This document shows, piece after piece, positions 7,624 through 16,589 of a DNA stretch of 64,000 nucleotides. The DNA lies in assembly GCA_041390305.1 (NCBI GenBank), contig JAWKQE010000008.1, positions 138,975 through 202,974 on the forward strand, given 5' to 3'. Position 1 is the stretch's first letter. Each line of letters opens with the position of its first letter. Made by a program: the position numbers and the translations under genes. Source of the DNA: JACKCR01 sp041390305 (GTDB taxonomy: Bacteria; Eisenbacteria; RBG-16-71-46; CAIMUX01). Under the pieces are notes generated by a model. That model was not told where the DNA came from and searched no databases. It worked only from the letters and a program-made list of their open reading frames with translations.

Positions 7624-8306
7624 TCCCAAGCCCCCTCCCGGTGGAGTGGAACGATGTCCTCCACCTCGTACTCGATCTCCTCCTCCACCGCCTTCTCCGG
7701 AAGGACGCGGTTGAGTGCATCGAGAACCGCGAACACGGTCGCCTCGAGGGGATCGCTCGTCACGAGTACGCTCCCGGAGAGGTGCTGCTCCTCCCGTCCT
7801 CTCACGAGGACGAGGTGACAGAGGACGAACGAGCGCCCCCCGATCCGCTTCCTCTGGGCGGCGGCGAGATCGATGGCGACGTCACGCCCGAAGGCAGGGC
7901 CGACCGCGTCGAGCGTCGCGAGCGCCACGAGACGGATGAGTCCGCCACGCACGGCCACGCCTTCCGCTCTGCCGACGCGGCTCCGATCGCCCTCGAACAG
8001 TTCCACCTGGGCTTCTGCGCGCTGTCCTTCGCGGTAGATGTGAACGGAGCGGAACACGAGCCGGATCCGCTCACTGCGCGCCGGAACGACCTGGGCCACG
8101 TGCACGTTGCTCGGGAGCAGGTCCTCACCCTTCTCCGCGCGCACGAGTGTGCGCACCTGGGCGACGATCGACTCCGGCGTGGACTGATCTTCGGCGACGA
8201 CGAATACCTGGAGCATGCCCTCGGGCTCACGCTCGATCCGGACCGAGCGCACGCCACGGAGAGATCCGAGCGACCGCTCGAGCCCCGCGTCCCTGTTCGG
8301 AATCAC
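7620..8306 (-). CDS. Conserved-looking protein of unknown function
   Basis: Not recognised. 228 residues, soluble, no signal peptide or membrane segment. Residues 1-75 look like a small alpha/beta unit (RSVRIEREPEGMLQVFVVAE). Residues 85-215 form a second unit in which AEAQVELFEGD, a glycine turn, LATLDAVGPAFG and AVLDALNRVL alternate. The ending resembles the shape, not the sequence, of LeuA allosteric domains (xAYLxALNR); this is a weak idea only. The GTG start overlaps the PfkB kinase stop (GTGA) and its stop overlaps purM, so it is tightly coupled to both. Confidence 0.75.
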   Translation of the reverse strand: MIPNRDAGLERSLGSLRGVRSVRIEREPEGMLQVFVVAEDQSTPESIVAQVRTLVRAEKGEDLLPSNVHVAQVVPARSERIRLVFRSVHIYREGQRAEAQVELFEGDRSRVGRAEGVAVRGGLIRLVALATLDAVGPAFGRDVAIDLAAAQRKRIGGRSFVLCHLVLVRGREEQHLSGSVLVTSDPLEATVFAVLDALNRVLPEKAVEEEIEYEVEDIVPLHREGAWE

Positions 8307-9223
8307 GCTCCCTCCTCCAGCTCGAACCGCGAGAGGTTCCAGACCTCGCGCACGCGAGCGTCGATCTTCGCTCTGTCGAGATCGAGAAGACCATCGACTC
8401 CGAACTTCTCCACCGTATGGGACGCAACCGCCGTCCCGTGGGCAACCGCCCTCCGAAGCTCACCGTCGTCGAGGCATCCGCCGCGGGAAGCGAGATAGCC
8501 GAGCATGCCGCCGGCGAAGGAATCCCCGGCTCCGGTCGGGTCCTGGAGCGATTCGACCGGGAACGCGGTGAGCGAGAACCATCCGTGCTCGGTGAGGGTG
8601 AGTGCGCCGTGCTCGCCCCGCTTGATCACGACCATGCGCGGCCCCATGCGCAGGATGTCGCGGGCGGCGGAGAGCACGTTCGTCTTCCCCGTGAGCTGCT
8701 TGGCCTCCTCGTCGTTGAGGAAGAAGAGATGCACCTTCTCCAGCACGCGATGGAGTGCGTCCAGCTTCGACGAGATCCAGAAGTTCATCGTGTCGAGCGC
8801 GACGAGACGCGGGGAACGGGTCTGCTCCAGCACCTCGAGCTGCAGCTCCGGGTCGATGTTCGCGAGCAGAACGAAAGGCAGCTCTCGGTAGGCCTCGGGA
8901 AGCTCGGGATGGAAGGACTCGAAGACACCCAGTTCGGTGAAGAGCGTGTCCCGATGGTTCATGTCCTCGTGATAGACGCCGCCCCAGCGGAAGGTCGGCC
9001 CCTCCGCGGTCTTTAGCCCAGTGAGATCGACGCCTTCACTCGCCAGGAGCTCGCGATCCTCGCCCGGGAAGTCCGAACCCACCACCGCGACGAGATGCAC
9101 CGGACAGTAGCGGACGGCGGCCAGCGAGAAGTACGAGGCGGATCCCCCGAGGGCGGAGTCCATCTTCCCCGCCGGCGTCTCGACCGAGTCGAGCGCCACC
9201 GACCCAACGACCAAGAGACTCAT
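8303..9223 (-). CDS. PfkB/ribokinase-family kinase
   Basis: Sugar or nucleoside kinase of the ribokinase fold, 306 residues. It starts MSLLVVGSVALDSVETP and has a GGSASYFSLAA segment. The ATP/anion-hole signature DPTGAGDSFAGGMLGYLA lies near residue 235, with the catalytic Asp in GAGD. The lid and substrate residues do not identify the substrate. It overlaps rsfS upstream and the unknown gene downstream by 4 nt each. Proximity to purM would suit a nucleoside or ribose-type substrate, but that is inference. Confidence 0.88.
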   Translation of the reverse strand: MSLLVVGSVALDSVETPAGKMDSALGGSASYFSLAAVRYCPVHLVAVVGSDFPGEDRELLASEGVDLTGLKTAEGPTFRWGGVYHEDMNHRDTLFTELGVFESFHPELPEAYRELPFVLLANIDPELQLEVLEQTRSPRLVALDTMNFWISSKLDALHRVLEKVHLFFLNDEEAKQLTGKTNVLSAARDILRMGPRMVVIKRGEHGALTLTEHGWFSLTAFPVESLQDPTGAGDSFAGGMLGYLASRGGCLDDGELRRAVAHGTAVASHTVEKFGVDGLLDLDRAKIDARVREVWNLSRFELEEGA

Positions 9224-9681
9224 TCATCCTCTCCTTCCTCGGAGAAGTCCTGCCACTCGTCCGGGGTCTCGCCCGAGCCGGGCGCGCCCGCGACCGTCCT
9301 CACCCCTGCCTTCTTCGGAAGGACCTCTTCCTGGGGGGCGTCGGACCAGAGGCGTTCGAGCAGGTAGTATTCGCGTGCTTCTTTGTGGAACACGTGGGCT
9401 ACGACGTGGACGAAGTCGAGCAGGACCCAACGACGCTGACTCCGGCCCTCGATGTGCCAGGGGCCGGCGCCGAATTCCTTCTTCACCGTCTCCTCGACGT
9501 GTTCCGTGATCGCCTTCACCTGAGGCTCGCTCGCGGCCGTGCAGATCACGAAGTAGTCGCAGGCAGACGAAAGGGTCCTGAGGTCGAGGACGAGAACGTC
9601 GGTGGCGGCCTTCTCCAACATGAGGTCGGCGATACGCCGGGCCAGTTCGTAGGATTCCCGTTCCGTCTCGGGTCCGGTCAT
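9220..9681 (-). CDS. rsfS: Ribosome silencing factor RsfS
   Basis: Binds L14 and blocks 30S-50S joining during starvation. 153 residues with the RsfS core: DVLVLDLRTLSSACDYFVIC, then EPQVKAITEHVEE, WVLLDFVHVVAHVFHKEAREYYLLERLW. A Pro/Gly/Glu-rich tail of about 35 residues follows the core. It lies 63 nt downstream of a polyprenyl synthase and starts a run of overlapping genes. Confidence 0.95.
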   Translation of the reverse strand: MTGPETERESYELARRIADLMLEKAATDVLVLDLRTLSSACDYFVICTAASEPQVKAITEHVEETVKKEFGAGPWHIEGRSQRRWVLLDFVHVVAHVFHKEAREYYLLERLWSDAPQEEVLPKKAGVRTVAGAPGSGETPDEWQDFSEEGEDE

Positions 9682-9744
9682 CGCGTCGTCTCCAGGTGTC
9701 TTGCTGGGTTGGAATGAAACGAGAGCGAGGCGACCTCCTCCCGA

Positions 9745-10764
9745 TCAGTGGATCCGTTGGACCGCGTACGCGACCGCCTTTTCCAGTGCGCCCCGGTGAA
9801 TTCCCTCGGGCAGAATGCCGAGCCGGTCCACTGCGGTCCTGGCGAGGCCGAGAGCGGTGTCGCGCGTGTACTCGAGCGCGCCGCACGACCGGAGGATCCC
9901 GAGGAGTTCGTTCCACTCCCCTTCGTCGAACTTCCCACGCTTCGTGATCTCCTGGAGGAACTCCCGTTCGCTCGAGACCGTCACGTTCTGGAGGGCGTGG
10001 ATGAGCGGAAGCGTGATCTTCCCCGCGGAGAGATCGGAGCCCACGCCCTTGCCGAGCTGGCCCTCGCTTCCGATGTAGTCGAAGAGGTCGTCCGTCACCT
10101 GATAGGCACGCCCCAGGTTCTCCCCGAACTGCGTCATCTCCTCGACGGCTTCGTCGCTCATCCCGGCGAGGATCGCGCCGGACCGGGCTGCGGCGCCCAT
10201 GAGCGATGCCGTCTTCTCGTCGAGGAGGTGGAAGTAGTCCTTCTCGGACAGGGTGACCGCGCGCTTCTGCTCGATCGCGAGCACTTCCCCCGCGGTCATC
10301 CGGTGCGTGGTCTTGGCGATCACGGGGACGAGCCGGGGCATGTCCCGGTCGATCAGCTCGCAAAACGCTTTCGTGTAGATGTAGTCCCCGAGGATGGTCG
10401 CGACCTGGTCGTTGTACATCGCGTTCAGGGTCGGCAGGCCTCGGCGGACGGCGCTCCGATCGATCGTATCGTCGTGGATCAGCGTCGCGAGGTGGATGAG
10501 CTCGACGACGGTGGCCGCGAAGATCGTGTCGTCGCGCTTGGACGTCCCCATCTTCGAGATGAGGAGGAGGACGGTCGGCCGGAACATCTTCCCCCGAACT
10601 CCGAGCAAATAGCTGCCCACTCCCTGAAGGAGGGCCAGAGAGTTCCGGAAGAAGTCGGCCATCGAGCGTTGGAGGTCTTCCAGCTCGCCGCGGACTGGAT
10701 CCTGGAACTCGCGGAGGTCGGAATCGGACTCCACCGAACGGACGAAGGACTCCAGGTTCGACAA
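9745..10764 (-). CDS. Long-chain polyprenyl diphosphate synthase
   Basis: Trans-prenyl chain elongation enzyme, probably making the quinone side chain (IspB/HepT type). 339 residues. Both aspartate-rich motifs are visible: LIHDDTIDRSAVRRG and VTDDLFDYIG. The first motif is DDxxD, with two intervening residues, unlike the short-chain synthase at the left end. The start is TTG at 10764, since no ATG or GTG precedes the conserved region in frame. It is preceded by a 90-nt leader and a good promoter, making it first in the operon ending at purM. Confidence 0.92.
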   Translation of the reverse strand: MSNLESFVRSVESDSDLREFQDPVRGELEDLQRSMADFFRNSLALLQGVGSYLLGVRGKMFRPTVLLLISKMGTSKRDDTIFAATVVELIHLATLIHDDTIDRSAVRRGLPTLNAMYNDQVATILGDYIYTKAFCELIDRDMPRLVPVIAKTTHRMTAGEVLAIEQKRAVTLSEKDYFHLLDEKTASLMGAAARSGAILAGMSDEAVEEMTQFGENLGRAYQVTDDLFDYIGSEGQLGKGVGSDLSAGKITLPLIHALQNVTVSSEREFLQEITKRGKFDEGEWNELLGILRSCGALEYTRDTALGLARTAVDRLGILPEGIHRGALEKAVAYAVQRIH

Positions 10765-10779
10765 GGACTAGGAATTCCT

Positions 10780-10797
10780 CTCGCGGATAGTGTTGGC
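10780..10797 (-). repeat. 18-bp exact repeat shared with the 6S RNA gene
   Basis: GCCAACACTATCCGCGAG on the minus strand is identical to 4149-4166 inside the predicted 6S RNA. Here it lies in the 5' leader of the polyprenyl synthase gene, about 16 nt before the start codon. Confidence 0.6.
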
Positions 10798-10863
10798 GCA
10801 ACCCGAACCGCGGAAAGGCGTAGCCGATCTCCCGACACGGGTGAGTGTTCCCTTGAACGACGG

Positions 10864-10892
10864 AGGCTAGCATCCGCCTCAGGAGGTGTCAA
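10864..10892 (-). promoter_or_regulatory. Sigma-70-type promoter of the polyprenyl synthase-purM operon
   Basis: Minus-strand TTGACA (10892-10887), 17-nt spacer, TAGCCT (10869-10864). It lies in the 153-bp gap between the M23 peptidase stop and the TTG start, implying a leader of about 90 nt. Confidence 0.7.
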
Positions 10893-10917
10893 CGAGCCTG
10901 GGACGTTCTCGCCCCGG

Positions 10918-12276
10918 CTACTCCGCGTCCGACGCGAACGAGGCCAGGTCCGCCGGGTCGGTGGGGACTCCGGGACGGATCGGGGGCACGATCTGGCCCG
11001 CGAGGAGGTCGTGCTCGAGGTCACGCACCTGGGCCGCCCAGCGCAGGTACTCCTCGAGGTGCTCGGCGGGGATCGGCTCGGCGGGCTCGTTGTCGAAGGC
11101 CAGAGGATCGATCTGGCGGCCGTTCTCGATCATCTCGAAATGGAGATGAGGCCCCGTCGCGAGCCCGGTCTTGCCGACATATCCGATGACCTGGTTCTGT
11201 TCGACGCGGGTCCCCTTCGAGACCCCCTTCGCGAACCCCTTGAGGTGGCCGTAGAGCGTCTGCATCCGCTTGTTGTGACGGATCCGGATGGCGTTCCCGT
11301 AGCCACCCTTCCACCCGCAGTAGTCGACCACTCCGTCTCCCAGGGCCACCACCGGTGTACCACTGGACGCGGCGTAGTCCACGCCCGTGTGATGCTTGTA
11401 GACCTTCCGGATCGGATGGAACCGCTTGCCGAAGTGGGAGCTGATCCGCCGGAAGTTGAGAGGCGACTTGAGAAACGCCTTCTTCATCGCCCTGCCGTCC
11501 GCCAGGTAGTGGCCGTCGGCGCCGTCCTCCCACTCGAAGTAGAACGCTTCGCAATCGGCCAGAGCACCGTCGTAGTTCGCGTAGAGGATCTCTCCGTAGC
11601 CGAGGAACTCCCCCTCGATGAACTTCTCCTCCACGAGGACCTCGAACCGATCGCCCACGCGCGGCTGCGTCATGAAGTCGATGTCGTAGGCCATGAGGTC
11701 CGCGACCTTGAGGGTCAGTCGGTAGTCACCGCCCGAACGCTGTACCGCTTCGTCGAAGCTGCTCCGGATCTCGCCCTCGAACTTGCGGAGGCGGACTTCG
11801 CGGTCGAGGTCCGCGTAGCTCGCCTCGATCGAATCGCCCACGGTTTCGAAGACGAGAACCTCCTCGCGGGAAGCCTCGAAGCGAAGTCGGCGGAACCCGC
11901 CGAACGCGTCTCGGGAAACGGTGAGGACCTGACCCGGGCGGAGGGAGCGTGGCGAGAAGAGATCGTCCGACCGCATCCGGTGGAGGATCTGGCCGATCTC
12001 CTGCACACCGACGCGGTTGCGGAGAAGGACACCCGAGAGCGTGTCTCCCCTCTTCACCGTGTCGGCGACGGTGGTCCAGCGAGGAGCAGGACGGGCGGGC
12101 GCTTCCTCCACCACAGCGGCCGTGACGGAGTCCTCGTCTCCATCGGACGAGGAGCAGGCGGCGAGCGCGCTCACGATCGCGAACGCGAGGACGAACCAAA
12201 GCAAAGGAAGGAGCGGGCCCCGGGCCAAGCGGATCCGGTGCGTCTGCGGCAAGACGCGCGTCGGCAGAGACGGCAT
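10918..12276 (-). CDS. M23-family peptidase with LysM-like domain, lipoprotein
   Basis: Probable cell-wall endopeptidase or divisome activator in the periplasm. From ATG 12276 (MPSLPTRVLPQ) it has an N-terminal hydrophobic segment ending in the lipobox LAAC. A LysM-like part follows (TVKRGDTLSGVLLRNRVGV to LRPGQVLTVS), then a C-terminal M23 domain with HHTGVDYAASSGTPVVA, GYGNAIRIRH, TLYGHL and the zinc motif GPHLHFEM. Key ligands His/Asp (HTGVDYA) and HxH are intact, so it is likely active. The frame is open 35 codons further upstream, but that extension lacks signal-peptide character. Confidence 0.9.
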   Translation of the reverse strand: MPSLPTRVLPQTHRIRLARGPLLPLLWFVLAFAIVSALAACSSSDGDEDSVTAAVVEEAPARPAPRWTTVADTVKRGDTLSGVLLRNRVGVQEIGQILHRMRSDDLFSPRSLRPGQVLTVSRDAFGGFRRLRFEASREEVLVFETVGDSIEASYADLDREVRLRKFEGEIRSSFDEAVQRSGGDYRLTLKVADLMAYDIDFMTQPRVGDRFEVLVEEKFIEGEFLGYGEILYANYDGALADCEAFYFEWEDGADGHYLADGRAMKKAFLKSPLNFRRISSHFGKRFHPIRKVYKHHTGVDYAASSGTPVVALGDGVVDYCGWKGGYGNAIRIRHNKRMQTLYGHLKGFAKGVSKGTRVEQNQVIGYVGKTGLATGPHLHFEMIENGRQIDPLAFDNEPAEPIPAEHLEEYLRWAAQVRDLEHDLLAGQIVPPIRPGVPTDPADLASFASDAE

Positions 12277-12414
12277 GTTCGGAACGGTTCCCTCCGTTGT
12301 CGTGATACGGAGCCGACTGGGTCTCCGTCCGTACGATACCACGCCCAAGGAAACCATACCGAGCCTCCGCGCGGGTGACAAGCCGCACTCCGGCGAAACG
12401 GACCAGGGAACTCT

Positions 12415-13929
12415 CTAGGCCGCTCCGCGCGTGACCACGGTCGGGTCTGAACTCCCCTCGTTGGTCTCCGGATGCGTGCGCGGAATCTCGAGGACGAAGG
12501 TCGCGCCTCTTCCCGGCTCGGAGAGGAGTTCGATTCGCCCGCGGTGTTTGAGCAGGATCGCCCGACAGGTCGCGAGGCCGAAGCCGTGGCCGTACTTCTT
12601 CGTCGTGAAGAGGAGGTCGAACACCTTCTCCTGGAGCGACGGCGGAATCCCGGGGCCGTTGTCTTCCACCTCGATCCGCACGCGGTCGCGCCCCACGGCG
12701 AAGGAACGCACGGTGACGACCGGAGCGTCGACCTTCGGGTCCGCGTCCCGCATCGCTTCCGCGGCGTTCTTGATCAGGTTCACGACCACCTGGCGGATCT
12801 GGGCGCGGTCGAACTCCGCCATCCCCGCATCGGGACTGAGTTCGGGCACGATCTCCACGCCCTCCAACGTCGGATAGGGCCGGAGCATCTCCACCTGCTG
12901 GAGGAGGAACCGGTTGAGATCGGTCGACTGGGGACGGACACCGCGTTCCGTCGACTCCATGATCTGCTTCGAGAGATCCGCGAGGTTGTCGATCTGTTCG
13001 CGGATCTGCCTCAGGTCGGACCGCAGCTTCTCGTCGCCCATCCGCTCGACGTGGCGATCCATGAGCTGGACCCGGCCCAGGATCACGCCGAGGAAGTTCC
13101 GGATCTCGTGACCGATCGCACGCGCGATACGGCCCGCCTCCACCAGCTTCTCGCGCTGCACCTTCTCCTCGGTCATCCGCTTGAGCTGGATGTAGTCTCG
13201 GTTCTGGTTCTTCACGATGAGGAGCGGGAGGAAGAAGAGGAGCACGCCGCTGAATCCGAGGGAGCTGAAGGCGATGATCATGAGTGGCGTGAGGGAGAAG
13301 AGCGCCACCGAACTCACGATGTTGTTCCGCGTGCCCCAGTTCGCCCGCCACACCTGCCAGAGCCCCGTGTCGGTCTGGAGCGCAACGGCACCCGCGACGA
13401 GGAACGTGTTCGTGAGGAAGTAGGTCGCGGCGCACACGACGGTCGCGCCGACAGACTGCGTGGTTCCGAACGCGGACGAGAGCACGGGGTCCGGATGCAG
13501 CACCTGGAACACGTACGAGGAGACCCCGCACGTGATCGCCATCTGCCCGAGACCGAAGAGAGACTTGACCCAGTCACGTTTCTGGATGAAGCGGGTCGCG
13601 ATGAACACGGACAGCGCCACGATCCAGATCGCCTGGGTCGGCTCGAGGAGCAGGATGACGCCGAGGTTCATGGTGAGCGCCATCGAGTCCGTGACCTCAC
13701 CACTCTCGGCTTCGAGCCAGAGGAACTCGGAGAGGAGGTTGGCGGCGAACCAGGCGAGGAGGCCCCACTCGAGCAACTGCTTCGCTCCGGCCAGGCCACC
13801 CGACAGCGCGAGGGCACTGATTCCGGACACGACGACAGCCACCACGTAAGTCAGCAAACGCGGTCTACCGGCATAGTCGGGTAGGACCCGACCGAGCCAA
13901 GTGGTTGTTGGTGCCGTGCCTTCGGCCAT
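12415..13929 (-). CDS. Membrane sensor histidine kinase
   Basis: Signal-transducing kinase of about 504 residues. The first 240 residues hold several hydrophobic segments (for example LTYVVAVVVSGISALAL and LLFFLPLLIV) without a periplasmic sensor loop. The cytoplasmic part has the dimerisation/phosphoacceptor motif AIGHEIRNFLG, N box VNLIKNAAEAM, G1 box DNGPGIP and G2 box GFGLATCRAIL. No partner response regulator is adjacent, so it is an orphan here. ATG 13929 is chosen; a TTG at 13947 is an alternative. It is divergent from the amidase gene. Confidence 0.9.
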   Translation of the reverse strand: MAEGTAPTTTWLGRVLPDYAGRPRLLTYVVAVVVSGISALALSGGLAGAKQLLEWGLLAWFAANLLSEFLWLEAESGEVTDSMALTMNLGVILLLEPTQAIWIVALSVFIATRFIQKRDWVKSLFGLGQMAITCGVSSYVFQVLHPDPVLSSAFGTTQSVGATVVCAATYFLTNTFLVAGAVALQTDTGLWQVWRANWGTRNNIVSSVALFSLTPLMIIAFSSLGFSGVLLFFLPLLIVKNQNRDYIQLKRMTEEKVQREKLVEAGRIARAIGHEIRNFLGVILGRVQLMDRHVERMGDEKLRSDLRQIREQIDNLADLSKQIMESTERGVRPQSTDLNRFLLQQVEMLRPYPTLEGVEIVPELSPDAGMAEFDRAQIRQVVVNLIKNAAEAMRDADPKVDAPVVTVRSFAVGRDRVRIEVEDNGPGIPPSLQEKVFDLLFTTKKYGHGFGLATCRAILLKHRGRIELLSEPGRGATFVLEIPRTHPETNEGSSDPTVVTRGAA

Positions 13930-14062
13930 TTTAGCGCCCATCCTCAATGGTCATCGGCACTTGCGGCCGGACACTGAAGCGATCTTGGGGATTTCCCCCA
14001 ATCGGGTATCGGAGGCACAATTCCCGGCATGCCGCCCGGTGCCGGGCGCGGAAGGGGGACCC

Positions 14063-15943
14063 ATGGGACGGGACACAGGATCGGATCGTCGAGTCACCCG
14101 CAAAGGGGCGGGGAAGCAGACCGACGGGGCGGCTCAAACCCCAGCGCAGGAGCGGGATGAACGGAAGTGGGGTCGCCGGGAGGTCCTCCGGCTGTTGGGC
14201 GGGGCCGCCATCGCGGGAGCAGCCACGGGCGGCGGCGCTGGCAGAGGCGCCGCGCAATCGGAACCCCACCTCCCCACCGACGAGGAGATTCGGGGAGCAG
14301 AGTGGCTCACCGGACTCGAGTACACCCCGGACGAGCGGGACCTCCTCCGGGAGGACCTGGGCGGCACGCTCGAGGAGTTCCAGGCCCTGAGGTCGGTTCC
14401 CCTCGACAACGATGTCACGCCCTCGCTGCGCTTCGACCCTCTACCTCCCGCGGGGCCGGACGGAGCGCTCCGGGCCGATGGGCGGACCGACGAAGCGGAT
14501 GGCGCCGCGTCCGCCGGGACGGCGGTTCCCGGCCCTCCTCCGATCGCGACCGGTCCCGGCTCGGACGACGACGTCGCCTTCGCCGGCGTCCGGCAACTCG
14601 CCGGCTGGCTCGCCGGCGGCGCGCTCTCCTCCGTCGAGCTGACCGAGCTCTACCTGGCCCGCCTCTCCCGCTGGAACCTGGACCTCCACTGCGTGATCGA
14701 GGAGACGAAGGAGATCGCGCTCCGCGTCGCGAAGGAAGCCGACGCCGCCCGCGCCCGGGGCGAATCGGTCGGCCCGATCCACGGGATCCCCTGGGGCGCG
14801 AAGGATCTCATCTCGGTCGAAGGTACCCACACGACCTGGGGAGCGAAGCCCTACGAGACGCAGATTCGAAACGGAACCGCAACCGTCGCGCAGCGCCTCC
14901 TCGCCGCGGGCTCTCCCCTGCTCGCGAAGCTCTCGGTGGGCGCCCTGGCCTGGGGCGACGTCTGGTTCGGCGGGACCACGAAGAACCCCTGGAATCTGGA
15001 TCAGGGTTCGAGCGGGTCGTCCGCCGGTCCCGCCGCCGCGACCGCGGCCGGTCTCTGCGGCTTCTCGATCGGGACCGAAACGTGGGGCAGCATCGTCTCG
15101 CCGTCCACCCGGTGTGGCGTGTCCGGGCTCCGTCCCACCTACGGACGGGTGAGCAAATCCGGCGTCATGGCCCTCTCCTGGACGATGGACAAGATCGGTC
15201 CGATCTGCCGGAGAGTCGAGGACTGCGGATGGGTGCTGGCCGCGATCGCGGGCCCGGACGGACTCGATCCGAACGCTCTCGCCGCGCCGCCCTTCCGTTG
15301 GTCCCTGCGGAAGCCGGGTGAGATCCGCGTCGGATACGTGCCCGCACTCTTCGACGAGGACCGGACCGAAGGCGTGGACGACGAAGCCGAGAAGACCGCC
15401 GCGCGGGACTGGGCGGCCCACGACCAGGTCACGCTCGAAGTCCTACGGAAACTCGGCTGGAACCTCGTCCCGGTCACGCTTCCCGGAGACCTTCCGATCG
15501 GACCGCTCAGCGTCATCCTCACCGCGGAGGCGACGACGGCCTTCGACGAACTCACGCGGAGCGGCCGTGACGAAGAGCTGACGCGGCAGGAACGATACGC
15601 CTGGCCGAACGTGTTCCGTCAGGGCCAGCTCATCCCTGCCGTCGAGTACATCCGGGCCAGTCGGATTCGGACCCTGCTCCGGCAGGCGATGGAAGCAGTG
15701 TTCGAGTCAGTCGACGTGTTCGTCGCCCCTACGTTCGGGGGAAGTCACCTGCTCGCGACGAACCTCACCGGACACCCGTCACTCACCGTGCCGAACGGGT
15801 TCCGGAGTGGAGACGGCACCCCGACGAGCATCACGTTCACGGGCCGACTGCTCGGCGAGTCCGATCTACTCACGGTCGGGGCGGCGTATCAGGAAGCGAC
15901 GGGGTTCCATCTCGAGCGTCCGCCGGTGGGTCGTTCGAGGTAG
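14063..15943 (+). CDS. Secreted amidase-signature family hydrolase (Tat signal)
   Basis: Amidase-signature enzyme of 626 residues. A long N-terminus contains a twin-arginine signal (GRREVLRLLGGAAIAGAAT), so export in folded form is likely. After a Gly/Pro/Ala-rich spacer, the catalytic domain shows the triad sites: Lys in GIPWGAKDLIS, cis-Ser in QGSSGSSAGPAAA, and nucleophile Ser in GTETWGSIVSPST. The amide substrate cannot be told. ATG 14063 follows GAAGGGGGAC; the frame is open upstream, but the Tat signal supports this start. The 3' end overlaps the convergent PAP2 gene by 74 bp. Confidence 0.9.
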   Translation: MGRDTGSDRRVTRKGAGKQTDGAAQTPAQERDERKWGRREVLRLLGGAAIAGAATGGGAGRGAAQSEPHLPTDEEIRGAEWLTGLEYTPDERDLLREDLGGTLEEFQALRSVPLDNDVTPSLRFDPLPPAGPDGALRADGRTDEADGAASAGTAVPGPPPIATGPGSDDDVAFAGVRQLAGWLAGGALSSVELTELYLARLSRWNLDLHCVIEETKEIALRVAKEADAARARGESVGPIHGIPWGAKDLISVEGTHTTWGAKPYETQIRNGTATVAQRLLAAGSPLLAKLSVGALAWGDVWFGGTTKNPWNLDQGSSGSSAGPAAATAAGLCGFSIGTETWGSIVSPSTRCGVSGLRPTYGRVSKSGVMALSWTMDKIGPICRRVEDCGWVLAAIAGPDGLDPNALAAPPFRWSLRKPGEIRVGYVPALFDEDRTEGVDDEAEKTAARDWAAHDQVTLEVLRKLGWNLVPVTLPGDLPIGPLSVILTAEATTAFDELTRSGRDEELTRQERYAWPNVFRQGQLIPAVEYIRASRIRTLLRQAMEAVFESVDVFVAPTFGGSHLLATNLTGHPSLTVPNGFRSGDGTPTSITFTGRLLGESDLLTVGAAYQEATGFHLERPPVGRSR

Positions 15944-16535
15944 CCACGAGCGGGGGGAGTTCGTCTGCACGCGCCCCCCGAACCCTCCGCCAGAGGCGAA
16001 GGACGCCACGCCGGAGACCGATCGCGGTGAAACCCATCGACGTGCCGAAGAGCGCGCCGACCAGGATGTCGCTCGGATAGTGCACGCCGACATAGGGCCG
16101 CGAGTAGGCGATGAGCACGCCGAGCACGAGCGCGGCCCAACCGACGGAACGCCGGAACTCGAAGAGGACGACGGCGACCGCGAACGAGTTCGCCGCGTGC
16201 GCCGAAGGCATGGAAGGACTCCGCGCCTGAGAGTCGAGCAGGAAACGGACCGTGTCGGGATGCGCAAAGACCGGCCGGATCCTCCCGAACGCCGGCTTCA
16301 GCACTTCGGCGATGATCTGATCCGTGAGCGCGACGGCGATCCCGAGCGTCAGGACCGCGATCCAGCCTTTCTTCTTCCCGAGCGCGATCAGCGCGACGGC
16401 CGCGAGGACGAAGTAGATCTCCCGGTGGGGCGGATCGGTCAGCCAGACGAAGAACACATCGAGCCATGGAGTCACCATTCGCTGGTTGATCCATTCGAGA
16501 ACCGTGAGATCGACTGCTTCCCAACTCGTGGTCAC
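15870..16535 (-). CDS. PAP2-family membrane phosphatase
   Basis: Integral membrane phosphatase of the PAP2 superfamily, 221 residues, acting on lipid (pyro)phosphates such as undecaprenyl pyrophosphate or phosphatidic acid. The three signature motifs are complete: KPAFGRIRP, SMPSAHA and SRPYVGVHYPSD. Several hydrophobic helices surround them, and a basic/proline-rich tail of about 50 residues is cytoplasmic or disordered. The tail is the part that overlaps the 3' end of the amidase gene. It is divergent from pgeF (54-bp gap). Confidence 0.92.
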   Translation of the reverse strand: MTTSWEAVDLTVLEWINQRMVTPWLDVFFVWLTDPPHREIYFVLAAVALIALGKKKGWIAVLTLGIAVALTDQIIAEVLKPAFGRIRPVFAHPDTVRFLLDSQARSPSMPSAHAANSFAVAVVLFEFRRSVGWAALVLGVLIAYSRPYVGVHYPSDILVGALFGTSMGFTAIGLRRGVLRLWRRVRGARADELPPLVATSNDPPADARDGTPSLPDTPPRP

Positions 16536-16589
16536 TTCGTCATCCTTCTCCTACCGTCGACGAACCCGAACTCTGGAGCGTGTGCCTCG

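Noticed and set aside
9748..12378. An 876-codon plus-strand open frame across the polyprenyl synthase and M23 genes
   Set aside because: It spans two real minus-strand genes and their promoter region, shows no domain, and has Arg/Glu/Val-rich composition typical of antisense frames here.
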